From contig NZ_ARWB01000001.1 of the NCBI RefSeq assembly GCF_000384475.1, positions 3,103,039 to 3,167,038 on the forward strand: a stretch of DNA of 64,000 bases, given 5' to 3'. The notes under the pieces were generated by a model. The model ran no database searches. It was not told the DNA's origin and saw nothing but the letters and a program-made list of their open reading frames with translations. The translations under genes and the position numbers were made by a program. The DNA is from Methylopila sp. M107. Lineage in GTDB: Bacteria > Pseudomonadota > Alphaproteobacteria > Rhizobiales > Methylopilaceae. Below, in pieces: positions 9,547 to 19,105 of this stretch; within the stretch, counting starts at the first letter, position 1; the number at the start of each line of letters is the position of its first letter.

Positions 9547-9650
9547 CCTTCTCCCGCTTGCGGGAGAAGGTAGGGATGAGGGGGCGTCCGCTCGCTCAGC
9601 TCTGTCCTGAAGGCCCCTCACCCTTACCCTCTCCCGCAAGCGGGAGAGGG
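9547..9650. repeat. Paired hairpin repeat between nirA and the flavoprotein gene (dispersed family B)
   Basis: Two near-perfect hairpins face each other: CCTTCTCCCGC-TT-GCGGGAGAAGG (9547-9570) and CCCTCTCCCGC-AA-GCGGGAGAGGG (9627-9650), with GATGAGGGG and CCCCTCACCC arms between them. The same unit occurs at 58200-58348 before ctaD. It resembles the TCTCCCGC-type intergenic repeats common in Rhizobiales genomes. Confidence 0.65.
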
Positions 9651-9763
9651 GGACGGAGACGTCGCGCGGGCCCTTCCGATGCGGCGTCGACGGCCGTCCC
9701 GCCAGACGCCATTCGCATCCGCCAGACCATCCCACTGATCGCACGCCCGGCCGGAGCCTCCTC

Positions 9764-11398
9764 ATGACCATCCAGACGCCGATCCTCCCGCCGCTCGTCC
9801 CCGAGAACGCGCCGTTCAGCGCCGAGCAGCGCGCCTGGCTCAACGGCTTCTTCGCCGGCCTTCTCTCGATGGACGGCGGCGTCCAGGCGCTGTCGACCGA
9901 CGCCGCCACCGCGCTGCTGGGATCGCCACTGCCCGGCGCCGGCCAGCAGGCGCCGACCGAGGAGGAGGACGACGGCGCGCCCTGGCACGACGCCTCAATG
10001 CCGATCGACGAGCGCATGCAGCTCGCCGAGGGCAAGCCGGTGAAGCGGCGCATGATGGCCGCGATGGCGCAGCAGGACTGCGGCCAGTGCGGCTATCTCT
10101 GCGACACCTATTCGGCCGCGATCGCCTCCGGTGAGGAGAAGAAGCTCAATCTCTGCGTTCCCGGCGGCAAGGAAACGCAGCGCATGCTGAAGAAGCTCGC
10201 CGCCGAGCTCGACGGCGGCGCGGCTCCGGCGGCGGCCGCTCCCGCGGCGGCTCCGGCTACGGCGGTCGAGCAGCCCGGCCGCTCGCGCGAGACGCCGGTC
10301 GAGGCGACCTTCCTGTCGCGGCTGAAGCTCAACGGCGAGGGCTCCGACAAGGAAACGAACCATGTCGAGATCGATCTTTCCGAATGCGGCCTGACCTACG
10401 AGCCGGGCGACAGTTTCGGCCTGTTCGCGACCAACTGCTCGGAACTTGCGGGCCTCGTCGCGGCGCGGCTCGGCGTCGCGATGGAAGCGAGCGTCACGCA
10501 TGACGGGCAGACCCATCCGCTGTCGGTCTGGCTCTCCGAGAAGGTCGCGCTCGGCGCCGCGCCCGACGCGTTGTTCGAGCTGCTCGGCCAATACGCCGAG
10601 GACGCGACCGACAAGGCGAGGCTCGCCAAGCTCGCCGAGGGCGAGGACCCGGACGGCGACCTCGCGACGCTCGACGTGCTCGCCGCGCTCGAAAAGTTCC
10701 CGGCGGCGACGCCGCCTGTCGCCGAACTGCTCGGCGCGCTCGATCCGCTGCAGCCGCGGCTCTATTCGATCTCGTCCGCGCTCTCGGCCGATCCTGGCAA
10801 GGTAAGCCTCACCGTCGACGCGGTGCGCTACAGGATCGGCGAGCGCATGCGGCTCGGCCTCGCCTCGACCTACCTTGCGAACCGCGTCGAGCCCGGATCC
10901 AAGCTCAAGGTCTACGTCCAGAAGGCGCACGGCTTCGCTCTGCCGAAATCGGGCGACACGCCCATCATCATGGTCGGGCCCGGCACCGGCGTCGCGCCGT
11001 TCCGCTCGTTCCTGCGCGACCGCAGGGCGACGCATGCGACCGGCGGCGCCTGGCTGTTCTTCGGTCATCAGCGCGAGGCGACCGACTTCTTCTATCGCGA
11101 GGAGATCGCCGAGCTGCAGGAGGCCGGCGCGCTGACAAGGCTGTCGCTCGCCTGGTCGCGGGACGGCGAAAAGAAAGTCTATGTCCAGGACCGCATGCGC
11201 GAGGCCGGCGCGGAACTCTGGAGCTGGCTTGAGAAGGGCGCGCACTTCTACATCTGCGGCGACGCCAAGCGCATGGCGGCCGACGTCGAGAAGGCGCTGG
11301 TCGACATCGCGGCCGAACACGGGGGCAAGGGCGATGGGGCGAAGGCCTTTATCGCCGATCTCAAGAAGGCCGGCCGCTATCAGGCGGACGTCTATTGA
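9764..11398 (+). CDS. CysJ-like FAD/NADPH flavoprotein without FMN domain, with an added Cys cluster
   Basis: A 544-residue protein. Residues 18-38 (FSAEQRAWLNGFFAGLLSMDG) form a helix like the N-terminus of E. coli CysJ. Where CysJ has a flavodoxin domain, this protein has a short segment with Cys106, Cys109, Cys113 and Cys131 (DCGQCGYLC and NLCVPGG), which could hold an iron-sulfur cluster. After an Ala/Pro linker come the CysJ-type connecting and FAD domain (PRLYSISSAL) and NADPH domain (GPGTGVAPFRSFLRDR), and it ends in the family's YQADVY. It probably moves electrons from NADPH to NirA through the cluster in place of FMN. It lies between nirA and nasA, each separated by repeats. Confidence 0.82.
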   Translation: MTIQTPILPPLVPENAPFSAEQRAWLNGFFAGLLSMDGGVQALSTDAATALLGSPLPGAGQQAPTEEEDDGAPWHDASMPIDERMQLAEGKPVKRRMMAAMAQQDCGQCGYLCDTYSAAIASGEEKKLNLCVPGGKETQRMLKKLAAELDGGAAPAAAAPAAAPATAVEQPGRSRETPVEATFLSRLKLNGEGSDKETNHVEIDLSECGLTYEPGDSFGLFATNCSELAGLVAARLGVAMEASVTHDGQTHPLSVWLSEKVALGAAPDALFELLGQYAEDATDKARLAKLAEGEDPDGDLATLDVLAALEKFPAATPPVAELLGALDPLQPRLYSISSALSADPGKVSLTVDAVRYRIGERMRLGLASTYLANRVEPGSKLKVYVQKAHGFALPKSGDTPIIMVGPGTGVAPFRSFLRDRRATHATGGAWLFFGHQREATDFFYREEIAELQEAGALTRLSLAWSRDGEKKVYVQDRMREAGAELWSWLEKGAHFYICGDAKRMAADVEKALVDIAAEHGGKGDGAKAFIADLKKAGRYQADVY

Positions 11399-11424
11399 TG
11401 GAGGCGGCCGTCAGCAGGAATCTC

Positions 11425-11570
11425 GTCATGGTCCGGCTTGACCGGACCATCCACGCCGGGCGTGGAACTCGACGGGAGGCGTGGATCCTCCAGTCAAGCC
11501 GGAGGATGACGGCGCGTTTCGGAGGGCATGTCCTGACGACGATCCCGGATCGGCGCGTCGCGTCGTCCGG
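11425..11570. repeat. Intergenic palindromic repeat (dispersed family C)
   Basis: The arms TCATGGTCCGGCTTGACCGG near 11426 and CAGTCAAGCCGGAGGATGAC ending at 11510, with facing CCACGCC/GGCGTGG pieces, make an interrupted palindrome in the gap before nasA. A further piece follows to about 11570 (CGTCGTCCGGGACG). Related copies are at 53109-53199 and about 55457-55545. Confidence 0.55.
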
Positions 11571-11591
11571 GACGACGCGAGGGCGGCGCCC

Positions 11592-14267
11592 ATGAACATC
11601 CACGCCCCCAAGCCGCCCGCGCCCGTCGCCACCACCTGCCCCTATTGCGGGGTCGGCTGCGGGGTGCTGGCGCAGCCCGACAGGCAAGGCGGCGCGACCG
11701 TCGCGGGCGACCCGGACCATCCGTCGAACTTCGGCAGACTCTGCTCCAAGGGGTCCGCGCTCGGCGAGACGCTGGCGCTCGAGGGGCGGCTGCTGCATCC
11801 CGAGATCGATGGCGCGCGCGTCTCCTGGGACGAAGCGCTCGACGCCGTCGCCAGGGGATTCCGCAGGACGCTCGAGACCTACGGGCCGAAGGCGATCGCG
11901 ATCTATCTCTCCGGCCAGCTGCTCACGGAAGACTATTACGCGGCCAACAAGCTGTTCAAAGGCTTCCTCGGCTCGGCCAATGTCGACACCAACTCGCGCC
12001 TCTGCATGTCGTCCTCGGTCGCGGGCCACGTCAGGGCCTTCGGCTCCGACACCGTGCCCGGAACCTATCGCGACCTCGAAAGCGCGGAGCTGCTGATCTT
12101 CACCGGCTCGAACGCCGCCTGGTGCCATCCGGTGCTCTACCAGCGCATGCTGGCCGCGAAGTCCGAGCGCGGCTCGAAGTTCGTGGTGATCGACCCGCGC
12201 ATGTCCGCCACCGCGGAAGAGGCCGACCTTCACCTCAAGATCGTCGGCGGCAGCGACGTAGCCCTGTTCTCAGGACTGCTGGTCCATCTAGCGGACGCCG
12301 GGCGGATCGACGAGTCGTATGTGCGGGCGCACACGTCGGGCTTCGATGAAGCGTTGGCGCGCGCCCGCGAGATCGCGCCGACCGTCGCGGCGACCGCCGC
12401 CGCCTGCGACATATCCGGGGACGACGTCGCCGCCTTCTTCGCGCTGTTCACGCAGACCGAGCGGACGGTCACGCTCTATAGCCAGGGCGTCAACCAGTCG
12501 GCCGACGGCGTCGACAAGGTCAACGCCATCCTGAACGTCCACCTCGCGACGGGCCGCATCGGTCGGCCAGGAATGGGGCCGTTCTCGCTCACCGGCCAGC
12601 CCAACGCCATGGGCGGGCGCGAGGTCGGCGGGCTCGCGAACCAGCTCGCGGCCCATATGGGGTTCGACGAGGCGTCGATCGACAAGGTGCAGCGCTTCTG
12701 GGGCGCGCCCCGCATGGCGAAGGCGCCCGGCCTGAAGGCCGTCGACATGTTCGACGCCATAGCGCGCGGCGAGGTCCGCGCGCTCTGGGTCATGGGCACC
12801 AATCCGGCCGCCTCGCTGCCGCGCGCGGGCGCGGTCGCCAAGGCGCTCAAGGGTCTCGATCATTTCGTCGTCTCCGAGAACGTCGCCTCGAACGACACGC
12901 TGGGCGCCGGCGCCCGCATCAGGCTGCCGGCCGCGGCCTGGGGCGAGAAGGACGGCACGGTCACCAATTCGGAGCGGCGCATTTCGCGCCAGCGGCCGTT
13001 CTTCGCGCCTCCCGGCGAGGCGCGGCCGGACTGGTGGCAGGTCGCGCAGGTGGCCAAGCGCCTCGGCCATGGCGAAGCCTTCGGCTGGCGCACGGTGAGC
13101 GAGGTGTTTCGCGAGCACGCCGCCCTTTCGGCCTTCGAGAACGAAGGGACGCGGGACTTCGACATCGGCGCGCTCGCCGAGCTCGACATGCGCGACTATA
13201 ACCGCCTGCAGCCCGTGCAGTGGCCGGCGCGCAAGGGCGTGGTGCGCGGCGAGCGGCGCTTCTTCGCCCATGGCGGCTTCTTCACCGCCGACGGCAAGGG
13301 CCGCTTCGTGGCGACCGCGAAGCCCGAGCCCGCCGAGGCGGCGACGCCGGAATTTCCCTTGCGCCTCAACACCGGCCGCATCCGCGACCAGTGGCACACC
13401 ATGACCCGCACCGGCAAAAGCCCGCGCCTGTCGAGCCATCTGCCGGAGCCGTTCCTCGAAATCTCGCTGCGCGACGCCGAAAGCTCCGGCGTCGTCGATG
13501 GCGGCTTCGCGACCGTCTCGACCGCGCACGGCGCCGCGACCTTGAGGGCGCGGGTGACGGACGGCGCGCGCGACGGCGCGCTGTTCGCCGCGATCCACTG
13601 GACGCAGGAGACCTCGTCGTCCGGCCTCATCGGCGCGCTGGTGCATGGGCGGGTCGACCCGATCTCCGGCCAGCCGGACGCGAAGTCGACGGCGGCGACT
13701 GTAAAGCCCGCGAGCTTCGGCCGCCAGGGCTTCGCGCTGTCACGCGGTTCGCTCGCGAAGCCCGAAGGCGCCTGGTGGGCGACGGCCGCCGTACCGAACG
13801 GGCAGGGGCTTCTGTTCGCGGGCGACGAAGAATTGCGGCTCGAAGATCTGGTGACGGACATCCATCCGGACGACGAGATCGCCGAGTTCGAGGATCGCGG
13901 CCGCAAGGTCCGCCGCGCCGCCGTGTTCCGCGACGGGGTGCTGCAGGCCTGCCTGTTCGTCGGCACGGCCCGCCCGGAAAGCGCTTGGACGTTCCTGCGC
14001 GGCCGGCTCGGCGAGAAGCTCACCGACGGTCAGGTGCGCGGACTGCTGCTTGCGGGCCGCGCCAGCGACGGCGCCTCGCTCGGCCCGCTCGTCTGCGCCT
14101 GCCACGGCGTGCCGAAGGGGGTGATCGAAGGCGCGATCGCGGCCGGCGCCTGCGACGCGGCGGCGGTCGGCGCAGCCACAAAGGCCGGCACCAATTGCGG
14201 CTCCTGCCTGCCGGAAATCCGCAGGATGCTGGCGGCGATGCGGGTCGCCGAGGCCGTGCCGGCCTGA
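11592..14267 (+). CDS. nasA: NasA, assimilatory nitrate reductase catalytic subunit
   Basis: An 891-residue molybdenum (bis-MGD) oxidoreductase that reduces nitrate to nitrite in the cytoplasm. Cys16, Cys19, Cys23 and Cys51 (TCPYCGVGC and RLCSKG) bind the N-terminal 4Fe-4S cluster. The long middle part has the family's NTNSRLCMSS-type cofactor region and the TGQPNAMGGREVGG motif. The C-terminal 50 residues (CACHGVPK and GTNCGSCLPEIRRML) form a BFD-like 2Fe-2S domain typical of NasA. No signal peptide is present. It is the last gene of the reductase operon; ATG 11592 is the first start fitting the family N-terminus. Confidence 0.93.
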   Translation: MNIHAPKPPAPVATTCPYCGVGCGVLAQPDRQGGATVAGDPDHPSNFGRLCSKGSALGETLALEGRLLHPEIDGARVSWDEALDAVARGFRRTLETYGPKAIAIYLSGQLLTEDYYAANKLFKGFLGSANVDTNSRLCMSSSVAGHVRAFGSDTVPGTYRDLESAELLIFTGSNAAWCHPVLYQRMLAAKSERGSKFVVIDPRMSATAEEADLHLKIVGGSDVALFSGLLVHLADAGRIDESYVRAHTSGFDEALARAREIAPTVAATAAACDISGDDVAAFFALFTQTERTVTLYSQGVNQSADGVDKVNAILNVHLATGRIGRPGMGPFSLTGQPNAMGGREVGGLANQLAAHMGFDEASIDKVQRFWGAPRMAKAPGLKAVDMFDAIARGEVRALWVMGTNPAASLPRAGAVAKALKGLDHFVVSENVASNDTLGAGARIRLPAAAWGEKDGTVTNSERRISRQRPFFAPPGEARPDWWQVAQVAKRLGHGEAFGWRTVSEVFREHAALSAFENEGTRDFDIGALAELDMRDYNRLQPVQWPARKGVVRGERRFFAHGGFFTADGKGRFVATAKPEPAEAATPEFPLRLNTGRIRDQWHTMTRTGKSPRLSSHLPEPFLEISLRDAESSGVVDGGFATVSTAHGAATLRARVTDGARDGALFAAIHWTQETSSSGLIGALVHGRVDPISGQPDAKSTAATVKPASFGRQGFALSRGSLAKPEGAWWATAAVPNGQGLLFAGDEELRLEDLVTDIHPDDEIAEFEDRGRKVRRAAVFRDGVLQACLFVGTARPESAWTFLRGRLGEKLTDGQVRGLLLAGRASDGASLGPLVCACHGVPKGVIEGAIAAGACDAAAVGAATKAGTNCGSCLPEIRRMLAAMRVAEAVPA

Positions 14268-14404
14268 TCGGCGGCGCCGAAGTTTCGTGCTGGGAGAATG
14301 AACCGGGGCGTCCTGTCTATCCGTAGAACAACCGATTGCATCGCATGTTATTTCAAGTCAGGTTCATTCCGTCGGGACGTCAACGCTTTTAACTGAGCAA
14401 ACGA

Positions 14405-15337
14405 ATGCTTGTATCGGCGCCCGCATCGGACGAGCCGCTGGCCAATGTCGGCGCGGCCGTCGAAGAGTTCTGCGCGCATGCGGAGCGGGGTTTCTCGATG
14501 GAGAGCCTTGAAACTGCGCTGCGCAGCATATGCGCCAACATCGACCGGGCGCGAATCGCAGGAAGCGACGACGGAGCGATCCGCGCGCTCGTCCGACCGG
14601 CCTATGACATCCACGCGACCTCCGCATTCATCCAGCGTCTGCAGACATGGCCGCGCGGTTATGCGGGCGACTTCGAGACGATCGAGTGGATCGCGCGCAG
14701 CCATCCGGAACTGGACGCCGGCCATCGCGCCTATTGGATCGAATGGTACGCGCTGAACGGGGTTCTCGGCCAGCAGCACCGCAACAAGCTGGCGTGGCAG
14801 CGCGGCCTGATGGAACGGGCGGCGCGCGGCGGGGGCCGCATCCTGAACATCGGCTGCGGCGGCTGTGCGGACGTCGCCGACGGCCCGGCCTTCCTCGGCG
14901 ACTGCGACGTCGTGCTGGTCGACATGGACGCCGACGCCCTGGCGCTCGCCGGCGAACGGCTGAAGGGCGCCCGATCCCTGAAGTTGGTCCGACGAAACGT
15001 CATCCGCGGCGTGCAGGAGGCGCTGCGCCTCGGACCCTTCGATCTGATCCTGTGCGGCGGTCTGTTCGACTATTTCCCCGACAGGACGATCCAGAAGCTC
15101 GCCGTCCAGCTAACGGGCGCGCTGTCAGACGAAGGCACATTCGCCTTCACGAACATCGGCGACGAGAACCCGCTCAGGCCCTGGATGGAGTATCTCGCAG
15201 ACTGGCGGCTCATCCATCGCGACGCCGGGCTGATGCGTGAGCTCCTGTCCGGCGTCGACATTTCCGGGTTCGACGTCGCGCTGGAGAAAGACGCTTCCGG
15301 CCTGACATGGCTCTGCGCCGTCTCGCGCCGGACATAA
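14405..15337 (+). CDS. Class I SAM-dependent methyltransferase, PhcB-like family
   Basis: A 310-residue protein. The SAM-binding motif I is ILNIGCGGCAD near residue 140, followed by the acidic strand end VVLVDMDADALALA and a motif-IV-like FDLILCGGLFDYF. The preceding GYAGDFETIEWI stretch recalls the group annotated as 3-hydroxypalmitate methyl ester biosynthesis (PhcB-like) proteins, where the substrate is an acyl chain used as a signal. That substrate is inference; no neighbouring PhcS/PhcR-type genes are seen. It stands alone after nasA, with a 137-base gap of moderate AT content that may hold its promoter. Confidence 0.6.
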   Translation: MLVSAPASDEPLANVGAAVEEFCAHAERGFSMESLETALRSICANIDRARIAGSDDGAIRALVRPAYDIHATSAFIQRLQTWPRGYAGDFETIEWIARSHPELDAGHRAYWIEWYALNGVLGQQHRNKLAWQRGLMERAARGGGRILNIGCGGCADVADGPAFLGDCDVVLVDMDADALALAGERLKGARSLKLVRRNVIRGVQEALRLGPFDLILCGGLFDYFPDRTIQKLAVQLTGALSDEGTFAFTNIGDENPLRPWMEYLADWRLIHRDAGLMRELLSGVDISGFDVALEKDASGLTWLCAVSRRT

Positions 15338-15905
15338 AGTCTGGCGCGCGCGCTTTTTAGACGTGAAATATGTTATTTACTCAATGGAACAAGTTATCAG
15401 TGTAAAGTCCCGCGCGTCATCGTCTTATCCAAGATCAGACATTGTAGATTCCGTTGCTATTCCGACGAACAAACATCTCCAGCCTTCCTGCACCATTGGC
15501 TCCAGAGGCCTCGACCGGCGGCTTGAAGCTTCGGCGCAGCGAACGGCGTGCGTGATGTCATGCGAACGGGCGGCCGCAGATGCAGCGGGACGATGTCGTT
15601 GAGGCGTGAGTGGTAAGCGCGGACAGTCGCTCTCCTGCCTAGCCATCCAGAGGTCGCCGGCACGTACCGCGACGCAACCAGAGGGCGGCCGGACGAAGCC
15701 GCTTGCACCCACCGGCAACGGTGTCATAAATCAGGATGGCCCATGCTCGGCCGACAGGAGGCAGGCCACTTTTCCGAAACGTTAGACCCAAATCGACTGA
15801 AAACCGAAATCATCAGCCGGTTTCTTGTTGTCAATTGATATTAAATACATTTTATAATAGTCACCGTGTCTTGGATTATGGGTTCTCAATGCGCGGAGTG
15901 GGTGC
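15338..15905. other. 568-base intergenic stretch, AT-richer than its surroundings
   Basis: I see no convincing gene here. The short open frames on both strands lack ribosome sites or recognisable products. The base composition shifts towards A+T from about 15340, marking the start of the lower-GC glycosyltransferase segment. A possible promoter lies at 15828-15858. Confidence 0.6.
15828..15858 (+). promoter_or_regulatory. Candidate sigma-70 promoter of the glycosyltransferase pair
   Basis: TTGTCA (15828-15833) and TATAAT (15853-15858) are separated by 19 bases. The -10 is a perfect consensus but the spacing is two bases longer than ideal. The coding start follows 47 bases later. Confidence 0.45.
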
Positions 15906-18900
15906 GTGAGCACGACAATTGCGGCGGTTACCGACGATCACAATCAGCGAACAGTACGAGACGACCTGCCCAAGCTGGACGGAAGAATCGATCAAGTCGA
16001 CGGCCGAACTGTAAAGGGATGGATTTTTGATCGGTCTGATCACTCGCGCCATGTCAGTGTAGACATCATCCTTGACGATACCGTCGTTGCGACGGTTTTT
16101 GCGAATGAGCATCGCGCCGATCTAGGAAGAGCTTCGATCGGGGACGGCGATCACGGCTTCACGGCGGTGATCCCAAAAAACATGTTCGACGGATCGAAGA
16201 AACGACTGAATGTGCGCGCCTCAGACACTGGTTACCTTGTCCCGTCCAAGGGTATCAAATCCATTTACATGGATCCCGCGCTTGGCTCTACAGTTTCGGG
16301 CGGAATATTAGGTTTTTACAATGGAATGCTATGTGGATACGCATTTGATAGCGATCTGCCTCAGCAGGTGCTGACGATCGACTTGGTCGTTGAAGGTCGA
16401 GCGCAACGGACCGTTAAGGCCGGCAAGCCGTTGCCCGAACCGTTTCGGCGGATTGCGCCAAGCAACGTCGGCTTCTTTCTCGACGTGAATGAGGTTGAGT
16501 TCGAGGCGATCCTCAATGGCGCCTCGAAGCTTCAAGTGACATCCGACAACTACATATTGCCGCTGGCCAGTGGTTTTGTAGAGACGATCGCCTCCTTCGC
16601 GCTTAACTCGGAAGGTGAAAACCTCGGCGCGAGCGTCACGATATCTGAGCATGTGGCGATACCGATCAGGATCAACATTACTGTAGACGAGCGCTTTGTC
16701 TACGCTGTCCGCTGGCATCCGAAGCTCAGTTCCCGCATCTTGCCAATTTTTCTCAAGAGAAGCGACTGGAACGGCCATTTTCTATCGGCGACCATTGGCG
16801 CGGCCTCTCTGGAAATCGGAGGCTCGCCGGCGCTGCTTTCCGCGCAGCCCCGCGACCTGATTTCAAACGGCAGGTTCAAAGAGTGGGAAGGCTCGGAGCC
16901 CACCAAGTGGACAGTCTCCACCGCCAACCACGTGGCAGTCTCAAAGTCTTTCAGGGCGGCGCCCGTTCCCCGCGCGCGTCTGCTTGGACACACGTCTGTC
17001 CGCTTTCAGAGTTCGCCTCTTGGTAAATCGGTCCAAGGTTCATCGATAGCTCAGAACATTGGCGCGATCAGGCTCCAGGAGGACTCGTGTCTCTACTTCA
17101 TGATTGGCGGGTCGGCGGAGCGCCCCACCGAAGTTCGCGTCGAGGCGACCTTCACCTATATCGGTGAGCACAGCACCAAACCGCCCGTCGTCGCCGAGGC
17201 GAGCGTAAGCCTCGACCGCTCGCCATCGATTCAAACCGCTCCGCTCGTTGCGCAGACGGTAAGCGGCGAGCTTGTCGACTGCTCGGTTACATTGACGCTT
17301 GGCGAAGGCTCGAGCCAGTACGTCGACATCGGACTGATCGCGCTCGGATTGCCTGGCTTCGAAGTCGCGCCGGTCAAACTGGAGGACATGAAAGATCTCA
17401 CGCTCGAGCCTGAGCGCAACGCCATTGCGAATGGCGACTTCGCGATTTGGACAAGCAGTTTCTCAAAGCAGATGGACTCGAAGTCCGTCGAGACAGCGGA
17501 AGGCTGGACGCTCTCGTCGCGCACCGCCAAGCCAGAGGTAAACCTGCGTCTGGTCAACATCCTGACACGTGACGTCCGCAGCGGCGACGTTGGATCGTCG
17601 GCGTATGGGCTCGCGTTGACCGGACCGATCTCGGAAAACTATTTACGTCTTCAGACAGAACTCGACTCGCTCATCTTGGCCACGATAGATGATATCGAGC
17701 TCAGCTTTTACGCCACCGCAGATTTTTTGTCGGTTGGCCGGCCAGAAGCGTCGCCCAGCACCATAAATGAAGTCTTCTTGCTCGAACGCCGCATCGAAAA
17801 TCGCGAGGGCAAACCGGGCAAGGTGACCGACCGTAAGATTTGCAGGCTTGCGCGAAACATTTCCGTTGCGCAGGCGGGCGGCGTGCGCCGCGTCGTGCTC
17901 GACGATACCTTAAAGCGTATGGTCAAAGACGTGGCGCAAGAAGCGATTTACGATCAGACGCGCTCTATCTTGTTGGTGTTTGAATGGCAGACGGGCGTCC
18001 ACTGCGCATTGACCAACATACGGCTGGGCAGCACGATCACGCCTACGCGTCAGATTGGACGCCTACAAGGCGACTTCGTCGCGTTCGAAGACAGGAACAT
18101 CACTGATCAGTTGGATCGACTGAAAGGTCTGGGTGATTGGTCGACGCAAACGATCCGTACGCCGTACGTTTCTGAACCTCGCGTCCAGTCGCAGCTTGCC
18201 GCGAAATGGTCATGGCCGTCCCGGCAGGCCTCGATTGACATCGTGATCCCCGTCTACAATGCGATCGATGACGCCATGGCTTGCCTGAGATCCCTCGAAA
18301 GGCACACCAGCATCCCGCACAGAGTCGTCGTGGTCGACGATTGCTCTGAAGGGCACGCATCTGAACAGCTCGTGCGACATCAAGCGACCCGACCGTGGAT
18401 TCAAGTCATACGTAACACGACCAACAAAGGTTACACGCGGTCTTCCAATATCGGCATGGCGGCTTCGGACTCGGAATGGGTTGTTTTGCTGAACAGCGAC
18501 ACGATCGTCACTCCAAGATGGTTGGAGGGACTGCTTGAAGCGGCCGAGGAGCGCCCTGAGGCCGCCATGATCGGACCTGTATCCAACGCGGCTTCATGGC
18601 AGTCGGTGCCCGAGCTTTACGATAGCAACGGGAAATGGCGCATCAACACAATACCTACCGGTTATTGTATTGACGACGTAGCCCTGTTGGTCGAGGAGCT
18701 CGCTCCACGCGAGTTTCCGTACGCTCCCCTGCTAAACGGCTTCTGTACTCTGATCAAACGTCAAGCACTTGATGAGGTCGGGTATCTCGACGAGGCGACG
18801 TTTCCAGTCGGTTACGGCGAAGAGAACGATCTATGTGTCCGGATCTCAGGAGCCGGCTACAAGCTCGTGGTCGCCGATCACGTCTACGTCTATCATCGCA

Positions 18901-19070
18901 AGTCGGCGAGCTTCGGCCTTAAGCAACGCGACCAGCTGTCAAAACAGGGCACACGGAATTTCGCCAAAAAACATCCACACGTCGATCTCAAAGAGGTGCA
19001 ACAGAGATTGGCCGAGATAAGTTCTCTAGCGATTCTGAGAAATAAACTGAGAGAAAAGCTGGACGCGTAG
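15906..19070 (+). CDS. Large glycosyltransferase family 2 protein with repeated N-terminal beta-type domains
   Basis: A 1054-residue protein starting at GTG 15906 after a GCGGAG ribosome site. Residues 20-115 and about 118-225 look like two copies of one domain (GRTVKGWIFD and GMLCGYAFD, each followed by a strand-rich region). Two later segments each open with a similar pattern (LISNGRFKEW and AIANGDFAIW) and resemble beta-sandwich carbohydrate-binding modules. The GT2 domain occupies about residues 775-1010: SIDIVIPVYNAIDDAM, VVVDDCSEG, LLNSDTIVTPRWL as the DxD-like site, and GYGEENDLCVRISGAGY as the acceptor-side motif. No membrane helices are evident. It likely builds a surface polysaccharide. 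It is followed 35 bases later by a second glycosyltransferase gene. Confidence 0.8.
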   Translation: MSTTIAAVTDDHNQRTVRDDLPKLDGRIDQVDGRTVKGWIFDRSDHSRHVSVDIILDDTVVATVFANEHRADLGRASIGDGDHGFTAVIPKNMFDGSKKRLNVRASDTGYLVPSKGIKSIYMDPALGSTVSGGILGFYNGMLCGYAFDSDLPQQVLTIDLVVEGRAQRTVKAGKPLPEPFRRIAPSNVGFFLDVNEVEFEAILNGASKLQVTSDNYILPLASGFVETIASFALNSEGENLGASVTISEHVAIPIRINITVDERFVYAVRWHPKLSSRILPIFLKRSDWNGHFLSATIGAASLEIGGSPALLSAQPRDLISNGRFKEWEGSEPTKWTVSTANHVAVSKSFRAAPVPRARLLGHTSVRFQSSPLGKSVQGSSIAQNIGAIRLQEDSCLYFMIGGSAERPTEVRVEATFTYIGEHSTKPPVVAEASVSLDRSPSIQTAPLVAQTVSGELVDCSVTLTLGEGSSQYVDIGLIALGLPGFEVAPVKLEDMKDLTLEPERNAIANGDFAIWTSSFSKQMDSKSVETAEGWTLSSRTAKPEVNLRLVNILTRDVRSGDVGSSAYGLALTGPISENYLRLQTELDSLILATIDDIELSFYATADFLSVGRPEASPSTINEVFLLERRIENREGKPGKVTDRKICRLARNISVAQAGGVRRVVLDDTLKRMVKDVAQEAIYDQTRSILLVFEWQTGVHCALTNIRLGSTITPTRQIGRLQGDFVAFEDRNITDQLDRLKGLGDWSTQTIRTPYVSEPRVQSQLAAKWSWPSRQASIDIVIPVYNAIDDAMACLRSLERHTSIPHRVVVVDDCSEGHASEQLVRHQATRPWIQVIRNTTNKGYTRSSNIGMAASDSEWVVLLNSDTIVTPRWLEGLLEAAEERPEAAMIGPVSNAASWQSVPELYDSNGKWRINTIPTGYCIDDVALLVEELAPREFPYAPLLNGFCTLIKRQALDEVGYLDEATFPVGYGEENDLCVRISGAGYKLVVADHVYVYHRKSASFGLKQRDQLSKQGTRNFAKKHPHVDLKEVQQRLAEISSLAILRNKLREKLDA

Positions 19071-19105
19071 GATTTCGTTCTAGAAGGTTCCGTTTTATAG
19101 GCAAG

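Noticed and set aside
9547-9650. Repeated TCTCCCGC units considered as a CRISPR fragment
   Set aside because: The units are inverted, not direct, with no regular spacers and no cas genes; the same unit recurs between other genes.
15363-15727. Short open frames on both strands in the AT-richer gap before the GT2 gene
   Set aside because: Mutually overlapping, without ribosome sites or protein-like composition.
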